Below are positions 50,761 to 58,777 of a stretch of 64,000 nt of DNA, piece after piece. How positions within the stretch are numbered: position 1 is the stretch's first letter; each line of letters begins with the position of its first letter. Under the pieces are notes generated by a model, which worked only from the letters and a program-made list of their open reading frames with translations, was not told the DNA's origin and made no database searches. This stretch comes from Gracilimonas sp. (GTDB lineage: Bacteria; Bacteroidota; Rhodothermia; Balneolales; Balneolaceae). The position numbers and the translations under genes were made by a program. The stretch is taken from positions 1 through 64,000 of the forward strand of contig JAKURD010000003.1 in the NCBI GenBank assembly GCA_022450045.1, read 5' to 3'.

Positions 50761-50939
50761 CCTGAGTTCGATTAAAAAGCAGGTTCTATTATAGGCAAGC
50801 TGGTCATTTCGCGGCGAATGCCCGAAATCTACTTGTTTTTTACGTATCTATGATTGAATTACTGGCAATAATAAGATCCCTGCCTTCACAGGGATGACTT
50901 TTTTAGGCCTTTTTCAAGCTATCAATAATCGAACTCAGG
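50761..50939 (-). repeat. MITE-like element, 179-bp type, copy B
   Basis: The reverse complement is nearly identical to copy A at 18928-19106. Terminal inverted repeats are perfect over 14 bases: CCTGAGTTCGATTA (50761-50774) and TAATCGAACTCAGG (50926-50939), extended by AA/TT to 16. The flanking trinucleotide GAT on both sides may be a target duplication. The left end lies 3 bases after the DUF4010 stop codon. It contains no gene. Confidence 0.85.
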
Positions 50940-50943
50940 TTGA

Positions 50944-50985
50944 TAACAAAAACAAAGCCCCACTCTCACTAAGAGCAGGGCTTTG
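50944..50985 (-). terminator. terminator of the RNase P RNA gene
   Basis: CAAAGCCC (50953-50960) pairs with GGGCTTTG (50978-50985) and an inner CTCT/AGAG pair. On the minus strand a run of T follows. It lies about 20 bases beyond the rnpB 3' end. Confidence 0.8.
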
Positions 50986-51003
50986 ATATAAATTCAAACA
51001 GGA

Positions 51004-51318
51004 AAGCCTGTAAGCCGGATTCTGTCGAGGGTAATCATTTGTCTGTCGCGTTCCACCCGATGGCGTCACGACAAGCGGCGTATATCATCTGCATGAACTT
51101 GCACCCCGCGAGGTTTGCCGTGCCCCCGGCCTCACGACACGGGGCGGTGAGCTCTTACCTCACCTTTTCACCCTTACCTCAAACAAGTTGAGGCGGTTTG
51201 TTTTCTGTTGCACTGTCTGTCATCCCGAAATTCCTTTCGGGAAGCCTCCCCTTCGCCGGCTGAACCGGATCGGGGAGCGCGGTACTTGTTGGTGTCCGGA
51301 CTTTCCTCCCAGCACATA
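51004..51318 (-). ncRNA. rnpB: RNase P RNA (bacterial type A)
   Basis: On the minus strand the 5' part reads GGGAGGAAAGTCCGGACACC, the universal P2/P4 region, and the 3' part reads CAGAATCCGGCTTACAGGC, the matching P4/P1 end. Between them lies the conserved AGGGTGAAAAGGTGAGGTAA-type P8/P9-J region. The total of about 315 bases is a little shorter than the E. coli RNA. It removes 5' leaders of tRNA precursors. The 5' end is only a few bases past the GIY-YIG gene stop, so promoter sequences probably overlap that gene. Confidence 0.92.
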
Positions 51319-51322
51319 ATTT

Positions 51323-51583
51323 TTATTTCTCAACACTATTGGAGAGTCGTTCTTTTAGCCTGCGAATACCCTGACCATGATGCTTTAACTTTTTCTCCCT
51401 AATTAAAGCATCTTTTTTGTTTTTAAACCCTTCAAAATAAACAAGCTCGTAAGGGGCTCCAGCCTTAGTAGACGGGGTTTCTCCACTATTATGTTGAGCT
51501 AATCTCTTTTTAAGGTTTGAGGTATATCCAATATAGAAATTCTTTGTTCTCTTACTCTGCAATAAATAGACATAGTAATACAT
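51323..51583 (-). CDS. GIY-YIG domain protein (UPF0213 type)
   Basis: About 86 residues from the ATG at 51583 (YYYVYLLQSKRTKNFYIGYT). The first GIY motif is YYVYLLQS and the second YIG is FYIGYTSNLKKRLAQHNSGE, with the family tail APYELVYFEGFKNKKDALIREKKL. An in-frame extension to 51784 is not needed by the family. These small proteins resemble the nuclease domain of UvrC and are often mobile or of unknown role. It abuts rnpB, whose RNA begins about 5 bases past its stop. Confidence 0.85.
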   Translation of the reverse strand: MYYYVYLLQSKRTKNFYIGYTSNLKKRLAQHNSGETPSTKAGAPYELVYFEGFKNKKDALIREKKLKHHGQGIRRLKERLSNSVEK

Positions 51584-51752
51584 GGCAAAGAAATAAAAAT
51601 TATGTACTGGGCGATTACCCGGCTTTCCTGTGTTGTAAAGATACGAGATTTTAGGATATGATTTGCAGGATGAAGCAACCCTGCTATCTGAAACATAAAA
51701 AGGGAAGCCTTTCCAACTTCCCTTTTTTAAATAATAAATGTGCTGATCAAAA

Positions 51753-52487
51753 TCAGATAGATAATTCTTCTTTTGCTTTGTCAAAGAAAGATTGATCTAC
51801 CACAATTCTTCCGCTATTCTCATCAATAATGATCTTGTTCTTACGCCGAACTTCTACCTGGGTTTGTGGAGGAAGTGCCATGCCTAAAGCGGCACCGCGA
51901 TCCATAGCTACAACAGCCATTCCATTATTCAGGCCATCACGCAGCCGTTTGTAGCTTCTCATATACCGGTCATCGATCTCATCTTCAACTTCTTTGCGTC
52001 TTTTCAGCAGTTCATCTTCTTCATCCTGAGTAGATTTAACCACCTTATCGAGGTTTTTGCTCTTCTCATCGTACATTTTCTGAGCAGCTTCCAGCTCTTC
52101 TTTAGCTTCTTCAAGCTCCGGAACTATTTCTTCTTTTCGCTTCTCGATTTCCTTCAAACGCGATTCAGCATTTTCGATAACCTGCTTCTGCGCCTCAATT
52201 TCTTTGGTAAGGGCATCATACTCGCGATTATTACGAACGCTAAGCTGCTGGTCTTCGTATTTCTCTATCTTTTCTTTAGAACTTTGAAGGTCAAGCTTAA
52301 GCTTATCGTATTCTACGGTAAGGTTTGTTTCCTCTTCTTCAAGGTTGCTAAGGCGTGCCTCTTTTCGGGCAATGTCTGTTTCAAGATCAAGCACTTCTTC
52401 CGGAAGATCGCCTCTCAATTGTTTCAGCTCGTCGATTCGGCTGTCGATATATTGCAGATTCGCTAATTTTTGTAATACTTCGTTCAT
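51753..52487 (-). CDS. COG1579-like coiled-coil protein with degenerate zinc ribbon
   Basis: About 244 residues from the ATG at 52487 (MNEVLQKLANLQYIDSRIDE). Residues 20-175 are a long heptad coiled coil (DLETDIARKEARLSNLEEEE, and later LEEAKEELEAAQKMYDEK). The C-terminal 60 residues match the zinc-ribbon region of COG1579 proteins, but all expected CxxC pairs are changed: AMDRGAALGM and IDENSGRIVVD in place of C..C and C..CGR. The protein probably no longer binds zinc. It starts 10 bases after the Nif3-like gene, so an operon is likely. Confidence 0.78.
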   Translation of the reverse strand: MNEVLQKLANLQYIDSRIDELKQLRGDLPEEVLDLETDIARKEARLSNLEEEETNLTVEYDKLKLDLQSSKEKIEKYEDQQLSVRNNREYDALTKEIEAQKQVIENAESRLKEIEKRKEEIVPELEEAKEELEAAQKMYDEKSKNLDKVVKSTQDEEDELLKRRKEVEDEIDDRYMRSYKRLRDGLNNGMAVVAMDRGAALGMALPPQTQVEVRRKNKIIIDENSGRIVVDQSFFDKAKEELSI

Positions 52488-52497
52488 GGAGTGAGGG

Positions 52498-53559
52498 TCA
52501 ACTTGGTTGAATAGTTTTAGGTTCGGGATCCGATACATATACCTGCATCGGGTTGGTAACCGTACGGGTTACAGATACTTCAATTTCTTCAAACGCTTCG
52601 GATAATTCATTTTTCAAAGCTTCGGCAACGGGAAATTCACTCTCGTAATGGCCTACGTCCACCAACAGGAAATCATCCTTTTCGGTGAAGTAATCATGAT
52701 ATTTTATATCGGCCGTCACGAAAGCCTGAGCGCCGGATTGTATGGCTTTGTCTTTCAGAAAAACGCCGGCTCCTCCACAAGCCGCTACTTTTTGAATGCG
52801 GTCAACATCACCGGAAAAACGAATCGCTTTCACATTCAGGGCTTTGGAAACGAGGTGTAAAAATTCATTTTTACCAATTCCATCATCAGGATATTCCCCG
52901 ATCACACCCATTCCAAAATTCTGGGATGTGGAAGCAAGATCAACAACCTGAAAACTTCCTTCTTTCAGCATGCCTTCACTTTTCAGGGCCTTTTTCAACA
53001 CCGAAACGTTATGCTGATCAATAATGGCCTCAAAACACTTCAGTCCATCTTCCCGGCTGTTTACATCAAAGTAGTGTGCTTCTTCTGCGGAATGGTAATT
53101 CAGGAGTTTTAGTACAGCATCGCTGTCGTCATGGGAAGTAATCAGCCTGATCTTTCGGCTGATAGAATAATTCTTGTCTAAAAATCTCAGGTTATCCAGG
53201 CCAAGAATATTGGCCAAAACAAAAGAGACGCCATCCAGTGCAGCGTCTAAGTTCGTGTGTGCAACTAACAAGCCTATGTCATTTTTAATCAGCTTGTAAA
53301 TTATTCGTCCTTGCTCGTTGGTGGGAGTAATGTTTCCGATCTTACTGAAAATGAGCGGGTGATGAGCGACGATGAGTTCACAGCCTTTTTCTATAGCTTC
53401 AGCTACTACGGCATCCGTTACATCAAGGCAGGTAAGAATGGAAGTGACATTGGCTTTGGGGTCTCCGACAAGTAATCCGACGTTATCGTAATCCATCTTC
53501 ACTTTGGGCGGCGCCCACTGGTTTAGGAAGGTAGATATTTGCCGGATTTGGGTTGACAT
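52498..53559 (-). CDS. Nif3-like dinuclear metal-centre protein (YbgI/YqfO family)
   Basis: A 353-residue protein. N-terminal QISTFLNQWAPPKVKMDYDNVGLLVGD and CLDVTDAVVAEAIEKGCELIVAHHPLIFS contain the first metal ligands (AHHP). The distal HTNLDAALDGVSFVLA and GGAGVFLKDKAIQSG plus VDVGHYESEFP complete the site. A central inserted domain (about 130-230) is the PII-like insertion of longer members. Biochemical role unclear; a GTP cyclohydrolase II claim for the family is disputed. Operon with the COG1579-like gene. Confidence 0.88.
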   Translation of the reverse strand: MSTQIRQISTFLNQWAPPKVKMDYDNVGLLVGDPKANVTSILTCLDVTDAVVAEAIEKGCELIVAHHPLIFSKIGNITPTNEQGRIIYKLIKNDIGLLVAHTNLDAALDGVSFVLANILGLDNLRFLDKNYSISRKIRLITSHDDSDAVLKLLNYHSAEEAHYFDVNSREDGLKCFEAIIDQHNVSVLKKALKSEGMLKEGSFQVVDLASTSQNFGMGVIGEYPDDGIGKNEFLHLVSKALNVKAIRFSGDVDRIQKVAACGGAGVFLKDKAIQSGAQAFVTADIKYHDYFTEKDDFLLVDVGHYESEFPVAEALKNELSEAFEEIEVSVTRTVTNPMQVYVSDPEPKTIQPS

Positions 53560-53756
53560 GCTATCTATCCCCTCGTTGTCTTGAACCCGACTGTATCGGC
53601 GAAAGCGGAATTATGAATTTGAATCTTGTCAATCTCAATAAGTAACCATTAATTACAATGTCTTTAGAGCTTCCAAAAATAAGGCTTATTGATGAATGAT
53701 AAAAGCTTATCTTATGGTTTATTGTATAGAATCCTTAAAAAATCTCTTTATTTGAT
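53560..53756. other. divergent intergenic region
   Basis: A 197-base gap between the Nif3-like gene (minus) and yggS (plus). It must carry promoters for both. No hairpins or recognisable operators were found. Confidence 0.3.
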
Positions 53757-54461
53757 ATGAGTGACCAAGATATCGTACAAAATCTTACGTCCATTCAGCA
53801 AAAAATTGAACAAACCTGTACATCTGCGGGTCGCGATCCAAAGGAAATCTCCCTGGTAGCCGTAAGTAAAACCAAGCCCGATGAGGATATCCTGAAAGCC
53901 ATCACTGCGGGGCAGCTCCATTTTGGAGAGAACCGAATGAAGGAATTGGAGGATAAAATGGCCTCCATCGAAAACCCGGATGTGGTTTGGCATTTTATCG
54001 GTAACCTTCAAACCAATAAAATCAAATACATTGCCGATCGGGTGAATTGGATACATTCCGTAGAAAAGGCAAAGTATCTGAAAGAAATTGACAAGAGAGC
54101 CGGACAGGCAAATCGGATTGTTAATGCCCTGATACAGGTTAACATCAGTGATGAAAAACAAAAAGGCGGCTGCAAACCTGAAGACCTGGCCTCCATCTTA
54201 GAGTCTGCACAAAACTACGATTTTGTAGAAGTAAAAGGATTAATGGGAATGGCTACTTTTCTGGATGATCCTGAAGATGTCCGCTCTGAGTTTAAATTAC
54301 TGAAAGAACTGTTTGATTCGCATCAAAAATACAACGGAGGAAGCGTTCAGTTAGAACATTTATCCATGGGCATGACCAACGATATGGAAGTAGCCATTCA
54401 AGAAGGCTCCACTATGGTTCGAATCGGAAGTGCCATATTCGGTGAGCGCAACTATGACTAA
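53757..54461 (+). CDS. YggS-family pyridoxal phosphate-binding protein
   Basis: A 234-residue PLP homeostasis protein. Motifs: SLVAVSKTKPDEDILKAI with the PLP-binding Lys in VSKTKP, HFGENRMKELEDKM, VVWHFIGNLQTNKIKYIA, LIQVNISDEKQKGGC, VKGLMGMATFLDD and the C-terminal LSMGMTNDMEVAIQEGSTMVRIGSAIFGER. It delivers and buffers pyridoxal phosphate rather than acting as a racemase. Start of a co-directional block with the small membrane proteins, DivIVA and PNP. Confidence 0.93.
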   Translation: MSDQDIVQNLTSIQQKIEQTCTSAGRDPKEISLVAVSKTKPDEDILKAITAGQLHFGENRMKELEDKMASIENPDVVWHFIGNLQTNKIKYIADRVNWIHSVEKAKYLKEIDKRAGQANRIVNALIQVNISDEKQKGGCKPEDLASILESAQNYDFVEVKGLMGMATFLDDPEDVRSEFKLLKELFDSHQKYNGGSVQLEHLSMGMTNDMEVAIQEGSTMVRIGSAIFGERNYD

Positions 54462-54523
54462 TATGTTGCGTAATATTTTTTACTTAAATATTATCTGATT
54501 TAACTATAAACATTGAGGGCATT

Positions 54524-54835
54524 ATGTTTTTTGGACTTCCCTGGTTTGCAATAGTAGCTATCGTAGCCATCGCCGGCGGTTTGATCTTCGCTTACAAAGA
54601 AGAAGAGTTAAAAATGGAGGGCAAGAGGTTAGCCAGCTCACGCGAAATTCATGACCTGCGACAGATCGTTCACAATCTTAAATCGCGCATTGAAACGTTA
54701 GAAGCAATTGCTGCTCAGGAGAAGAAAAGCTCTTCCAACGATCAGGCTAATCCATTGCAGGATATAGAAATTGAGGGTGAAGTTGAAGAGCAGGATTCCG
54801 ATAATTCAGCTGGAAGAAAAAGAAATCGAAACTAA
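54524..54835 (+). CDS. PspB-like small membrane protein (paralogue 1)
   Basis: A 103-residue protein with one N-terminal membrane segment (LPWFAIVAIVAIAGGLIFAY) and a coiled coil (EIHDLRQIVHNLKSRIETLE). The pattern of a helix followed by RIETLEAIAAQE resembles PspB, where the equivalent is RIQALESILD. It is acidic and disordered at the C-terminus. The next gene encodes a similar protein and starts 11 bases later, then a DivIVA-domain protein follows. A joint envelope or division role is plausible. No homologue is certain. Confidence 0.6.
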   Translation: MFFGLPWFAIVAIVAIAGGLIFAYKEEELKMEGKRLASSREIHDLRQIVHNLKSRIETLEAIAAQEKKSSSNDQANPLQDIEIEGEVEEQDSDNSAGRKRNRN

Positions 54836-54846
54836 GAGATAGATTA

Positions 54847-55200
54847 ATGTCAGGTGAAGAATTTGTAATAGCAATGGTAGCCATCATTGGCGGAATAGGG
54901 TTTGCGGGCTTCCTGTTTTGGAATGTATTCAGTTTGATAAGGCAGTGGATTAACAGTAAGAGTGGAAAATCGGATATCAATCCACAGTTCTTTAAAGCGC
55001 TCGGGGAATTCAAGAAAAATACCGAACGCCGCATTACCAACCTTGAAGCCATAGTCTCTGATCTTGAAGAAGAACGATATCGACTTGATGAAACTCATGA
55101 AACTATGAGTGATATCGAAATAGAAGAGGAAGAAGTTCGTTCATCATCAAATAAAGGAAAGGACGACGATGGAAATCTGCGCAACATGTTAAATGAATAA
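54847..55200 (+). CDS. PspB-like small membrane protein (paralogue 2)
   Basis: A 117-residue protein with a membrane segment (FVIAMVAIIGGIGFAGFLFW) and a coiled coil, RITNLEAIVSDLEEERYRL, resembling paralogue 1 (AIVAIAGG versus AMVAIIGG; RIETLEAI versus RITNLEAI). The stretch between, INSKSGKSDINPQFFKALGEF, is its own. C-terminal charged tail. It is 11 bases after paralogue 1 and 45 bases before the DivIVA gene, in one likely transcript. Confidence 0.6.
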   Translation: MSGEEFVIAMVAIIGGIGFAGFLFWNVFSLIRQWINSKSGKSDINPQFFKALGEFKKNTERRITNLEAIVSDLEEERYRLDETHETMSDIEIEEEEVRSSSNKGKDDDGNLRNMLNE

Positions 55201-55245
55201 ATGTTATTTTATATAAGCTTTAAGGACGACTAAAAACATCTATTT

Positions 55246-55896
55246 ATGAAACTCACCCCGCTTGAAATAAAACAACAGACGTTTGAAAAAGGGTTACGTG
55301 GATATGATACAGCCGATGTTCATGCTTTTTTGACACTGGTTTCTAACGAATTCGAACATCTGCTGAACAAGAATAAAGAACTTGAAGAGGAAATCAACAA
55401 GCTTACCGAGCGTGTCAAACATTACGAGCGTGTTGAAGATGCCCTTCATGAAACGCTTCAAACGGCCAAAGAGTCGATGGAACAAAAAGTTTCCGGTGCC
55501 CGGCAGGAAGCTAAAAACACCATCGAAAAAGCGGAAATGGAAGCTGATGCTATTATAAAAGAGGCTAACCACAATCGTCAGCAGATCCGCCAAAGTATAT
55601 TAAGGCTGCTCGACCGCCGGCAGGAGATCATTAATGGGATCACTTCGTACCTGGAGAATGCCAAGAATTCTGTGCAGCAATTTGGCAAGGATGAGATGGA
55701 AGTTTTCAATCTCCCTAAAGAAGAAAACCTTGAAGATGCCATTAAGAATACTCCAAAGAAATCCACCAAGTTTATCCTGGACGAAAATGCCGATGGCGAT
55801 ATCGAACAAACTTCTGAACATAAGAATGAAGATGAAGATCATGCCTTCCCTCCCGGCAGCGATCGCCTTGATGATATTTTAGATGAAATAGATTAG
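55246..55896 (+). CDS. DivIVA-domain coiled-coil protein
   Basis: A 216-residue protein. The N-terminus is a DivIVA membrane-binding domain, PLEIKQQTFEKGLRGYDTAD followed by VHAFLTLVSNEFEHL, which matches GRG-type turns and the conserved FxxxxRGYD region. A long coiled coil runs to about residue 150, with KAEMEADAIIKEANHNRQ typical of the helical part. The C-terminal 60 residues are acidic. DivIVA localises to curved membranes at poles or septa. Its neighbours are two PspB-like membrane proteins. Confidence 0.85.
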   Translation: MKLTPLEIKQQTFEKGLRGYDTADVHAFLTLVSNEFEHLLNKNKELEEEINKLTERVKHYERVEDALHETLQTAKESMEQKVSGARQEAKNTIEKAEMEADAIIKEANHNRQQIRQSILRLLDRRQEIINGITSYLENAKNSVQQFGKDEMEVFNLPKEENLEDAIKNTPKKSTKFILDENADGDIEQTSEHKNEDEDHAFPPGSDRLDDILDEID

Positions 55897-55905
55897 TCTT
55901 TGGCG

Positions 55906-55913
55906 TATTTTTG
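55906..55913 (+). promoter_or_regulatory. TAnnTTTG-type -7 element before PNP
   Basis: TATTTTTG, 36 bases before the ATG at 55950, matches the Bacteroidota -7 consensus. It overlaps the end of the DivIVA transcript region, so PNP may also be read through. Confidence 0.35.
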
Positions 55914-55949
55914 GTCTTACAATTTTCACTTTTTCTATAGATCACTTTT

Positions 55950-56786
55950 ATGAAATACGACACGGTTGAAGAGTTTCGGGCAAAGCGCGATGAAGCAGTA
56001 AACTTTATTTTAGCAGAAACAAATTTTCAGCCGGAATACTTATTGATTCTCGGTACAGGATTAGGGCAGCTTGCCGATGAGATCGAAACCGCGCATATCA
56101 TCAGCTACAGTGATATTCCCCACTTCCCAATATCAACAGTTGAGAGCCATGCGGGTAAATTGATCTTTGGAAAACTGGGTGGAAAACAGGTAGTAGCCAT
56201 GCAGGGGCGTTTCCATTTCTATGAAGGCTATACCATGCAGCAGATCGCCTTTCCTGTAAGAGTGGCAAAAGCGATCGGCGCGCAAACTTTATTGGTTAGC
56301 AATGCTTGTGGCGGCTTAAACCCAAATTACAGCCGCGGCGATATCATGCTGATCACTGACCATATCAACTACCTCGGAGATAACCCGCTGATGGGCCCCA
56401 ATGATGATGAACTTGGACCCCGCTTCCCTGACATGAGTGAGCCGTACACTGAACGATTGCTGGAGTTAGCAGAAAATGTAGCGCTTGAGCATTCCATAAA
56501 ATTACATCAGGGTGTTTATTTAGCCGCCACCGGACCTATGCTCGAAACCAAAGCTGAATACCGATACATGCGCTTGTTGGGAGCTGATGTTGTTGGAATG
56601 AGCACCGTACCCGAAGTTATAACCGCTGTGCATATGGGGATGGACGTTCTGGGAATCTCAGTGATTACCGATGAATGTTTCCCTGATGCCTTGGAACCAG
56701 TGGATATTGAGGATGTTTTGGCTGCTGCAGCCATGGCAGAGCCTAAAATGACCCAGGTAATTATTAATATTTTGGAGCGCTTATAA
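55950..56786 (+). CDS. purine-nucleoside phosphorylase
   Basis: A 278-residue trimeric-type enzyme that phosphorolyses inosine and guanosine to bases. Motifs: LLILGTGLGQLADEIETA (phosphate site), FPISTVESHAGKLIFG, VVAMQGRFHFYEGYTM, LLVSNACGGLNPNYSRGDIM, LAATGPMLETKAEYRYMRLL and GADVVGMSTVPEVITAVHMG with the base-binding Glu region. The C-terminal EDVLAAAAMAEPKM is also conserved. Length fits the PNP I family; guanosine rather than adenosine is the usual substrate. Confidence 0.95.
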   Translation: MKYDTVEEFRAKRDEAVNFILAETNFQPEYLLILGTGLGQLADEIETAHIISYSDIPHFPISTVESHAGKLIFGKLGGKQVVAMQGRFHFYEGYTMQQIAFPVRVAKAIGAQTLLVSNACGGLNPNYSRGDIMLITDHINYLGDNPLMGPNDDELGPRFPDMSEPYTERLLELAENVALEHSIKLHQGVYLAATGPMLETKAEYRYMRLLGADVVGMSTVPEVITAVHMGMDVLGISVITDECFPDALEPVDIEDVLAAAAMAEPKMTQVIINILERL

Positions 56787-56793
56787 CAACTTT

Positions 56794-56802
56794 TTATCCA
56801 CA
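56794..56802 (+). promoter_or_regulatory. DnaA-box-like sequence
   Basis: TTATCCACA, 8 bases after the PNP stop codon, matches the strict DnaA box. TTTTCCACA (one mismatch) follows at about 56812-56820. No further array, so this is a weak lead. Confidence 0.3.
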
Positions 56803-56886
56803 AAAAGCGTTACTTTTCCACAAAGTATTGCATTACTTCTGACAATTTCTTTTTTATAATAAATACCAACCAATAGCCTGCCTTAT

Positions 56887-57678
56887 ATGCACATGCATTT
56901 TGATGGATTCGATGACGAACAGTGGGACGAATTCAAGTGGGAGTCTCACCTAAATGAAGTTGAAAAAAAGAGCGAGCAGCTTCGAAAGTTTATCGCTTCT
57001 GACCATAAAGGTAATACCCCTCGATGGATCACTTTGCTTCAGGAAAGCCAAAATGAAGACGATGCTTTTGAAGCATATGTGGAAGAAGAACTGCTAATGG
57101 ATGAAGCTTACTTCCCGGAAGACGAAGATGACTGGGACGATGAGGATGATGACGACTGGGATGACGAAGATTTTCTCTTTGGCTTGTCTGATGACAGCTT
57201 CCTGAATATGAACGAGAATGAAGAAGACTTTGATGATTTTGACGAAGGTGAAGAGTGGAAAAGCCTTAGCGATGATTACGTCTATTCTGATTACGGAGAG
57301 TTAGAAAATCTTGACATCTACCTGGATGCCAAAGACCTTGCGGTGGATATTCTCCGATGGGCTGAGTCGATCCCTCAAAAAATTCAAACTTCCGAATTTG
57401 AAGAGTTTGTAGAAGAGTCCCTCAAGATAGGCGCCAAAATTGCCGGGGGACATTCCTTTGGTTTTGAGCAGGAATACATCGGCGCAAATATTGCTTATTC
57501 CAAAAAATCCCTGCATTGCGCAAATCATGGTTTGGAATTACTCCAGGGGTTTAAAAAGACGGGTTACTTTAACAAAAAACAATATCAGGAGCTGCATTCC
57601 CGCCTTTTTGAACTCCGAAATGATATTGGGATCTATATTCAGGAATTACGAGATCAGTTCCGCATGGGGTTGGAATAA
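56887..57678 (+). CDS. acidic protein of unknown function
   Basis: A 263-residue cytosolic-looking protein without signal or membrane segment. Residues 75-125 are an extreme Asp/Glu run (EDEDDWDDEDDDDWDDEDF), and the C-terminal half (LEELQKT-like helices, e.g. KIAGGHSFGFEQEYIGANIA and YQELHSRLFELRNDIGIYI) is predicted helical. An alternative ATG at 56893 would remove the first two residues. No family is recognised. It might bind basic partners such as ribosomal or DNA-binding proteins. Convergent with the asparaginase gene. Confidence 0.6.
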   Translation: MHMHFDGFDDEQWDEFKWESHLNEVEKKSEQLRKFIASDHKGNTPRWITLLQESQNEDDAFEAYVEEELLMDEAYFPEDEDDWDDEDDDDWDDEDFLFGLSDDSFLNMNENEEDFDDFDEGEEWKSLSDDYVYSDYGELENLDIYLDAKDLAVDILRWAESIPQKIQTSEFEEFVEESLKIGAKIAGGHSFGFEQEYIGANIAYSKKSLHCANHGLELLQGFKKTGYFNKKQYQELHSRLFELRNDIGIYIQELRDQFRMGLE

Positions 57679-57685
57679 CGTGTTT

Positions 57686-57730
57686 AAGTGTTGATGTGTT
57701 TACGTGCACTACGTAAACACATCAACACTT
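57686..57730. terminator. perfect 20-bp stem between convergent genes
   Basis: AAGTGTTGATGTGTTTACGT (57686-57705) and its exact reverse complement (57711-57730) flank a 5-base loop. It lies 8 bases after the acidic-protein stop and 18 bases before the asparaginase stop. It is a plausible bidirectional terminator, but T-runs on both sides are short. Confidence 0.65.
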
Positions 57731-57748
57731 TAGCACTTTCTCAGCCTA

Positions 57749-58771
57749 TCACTCCCATATTCCAACTTCTTTATTGCCCTCGGAATCGGTTGCTGCACGA
57801 AACATGGATCCGGTATTCGTTTTCATCGAGAAATTTCCATATTTATCTACCGCAATGAAACCGGCATCACCCGGCTCAAGTACATCGTCCACCAGGTAGT
57901 TCATGGATTGTTGAAGGGTGGCATTCTTGAATTGCATATAGGAAGCAAGTGTATGTGCCGAAACATGCAACATGATCTTCTCTCCCCAGCCCGTTGCTGA
58001 AACGGCCACCAGATCATTGGCATACGTACCGGAACCTATGATGGGAACATCGCCAACCCTTCCAAACTTCTTGTTGGTCATGCCACCTGTTGAAGTAGCT
58101 GCCGCAAGGTTTCCGTCTTTATCTTTGGCAACGGCACCAACGGTTCCATACCTCCAGGCTTTTTCTTCATCCGTTTTATATGTATTGAACGATTCTTCTT
58201 TCTCCTGCTCAAGGGCTCTTTGTAAAGACTGATATCGACTTTCAGTATAGAAATAGGAAGGGTCAACCCGCTCTACATCTGTTTGGTCCGCAAAAGTTTC
58301 GGCTCCATCAGCCGAGAAAAATACATGCTTTGATTCCGTCATTACCTTTCGGGCCAGTGAGATCGGATTTTTGACTGTCGTTACGCCTGTAACGGCCCCG
58401 GCATTAAGGGTTGAGCCATCCATAATAGCCGCATCCAGTTCATTTTTTCCTTCAGCAGTAAATACGGCTCCTTTTCCTGCATTGTAGAGCTCATTGTCCT
58501 CGAGATAGTTTACTGTTTTTTCAATGGCATCCAGAGCGGAACCTCCGTTTTCAAGGATCTCTGCTCCTATAGCAAGAGCTTCTTCCAGTGATTCCATATA
58601 AGCCTGCTTGCGGTCTTCAGGCATATCCTTAGACACATAACCTGCCCCTCCATGTAAAGCTATGGACCATTCCTTTTCATCCTGGGGTGGTCGCTCCATT
58701 TCCTGATTAGGCTGGCATGCAGTCAGTGCTATTAATAACAGTGTGGTAAAAAATGTTGTAAGATATTTCAT
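57749..58771 (-). CDS. isoaspartyl peptidase/L-asparaginase (Ntn hydrolase), lipoprotein
   Basis: About 340 residues from the ATG at 58771 (TTG at 58777 is two codons upstream). A lipoprotein signal (LLLIALTAC) places it in the envelope. The self-cleaving type-2 asparaginase motif is present: GTVGAVAKDKDGNLAAATST has the conserved Thr after cleavage, GGMTNKKFGRVGDVPIIGSG follows. The N-terminal WSIALHGGAGYVSKDM and LNAGAVTGVT are typical as well. It hydrolyses asparagine or beta-aspartyl dipeptides. It is convergent with the acidic-protein gene. Confidence 0.92.
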   Translation of the reverse strand: MKYLTTFFTTLLLIALTACQPNQEMERPPQDEKEWSIALHGGAGYVSKDMPEDRKQAYMESLEEALAIGAEILENGGSALDAIEKTVNYLEDNELYNAGKGAVFTAEGKNELDAAIMDGSTLNAGAVTGVTTVKNPISLARKVMTESKHVFFSADGAETFADQTDVERVDPSYFYTESRYQSLQRALEQEKEESFNTYKTDEEKAWRYGTVGAVAKDKDGNLAAATSTGGMTNKKFGRVGDVPIIGSGTYANDLVAVSATGWGEKIMLHVSAHTLASYMQFKNATLQQSMNYLVDDVLEPGDAGFIAVDKYGNFSMKTNTGSMFRAATDSEGNKEVGIWE

Positions 58772-58777
58772 AGTCAA

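Noticed and set aside
51208..51402. Open frame of 64 codons antisense to RNase P RNA
   Set aside because: It lies in the structural RNA gene and extends into the GIY-YIG gene in antisense; no coding signs.
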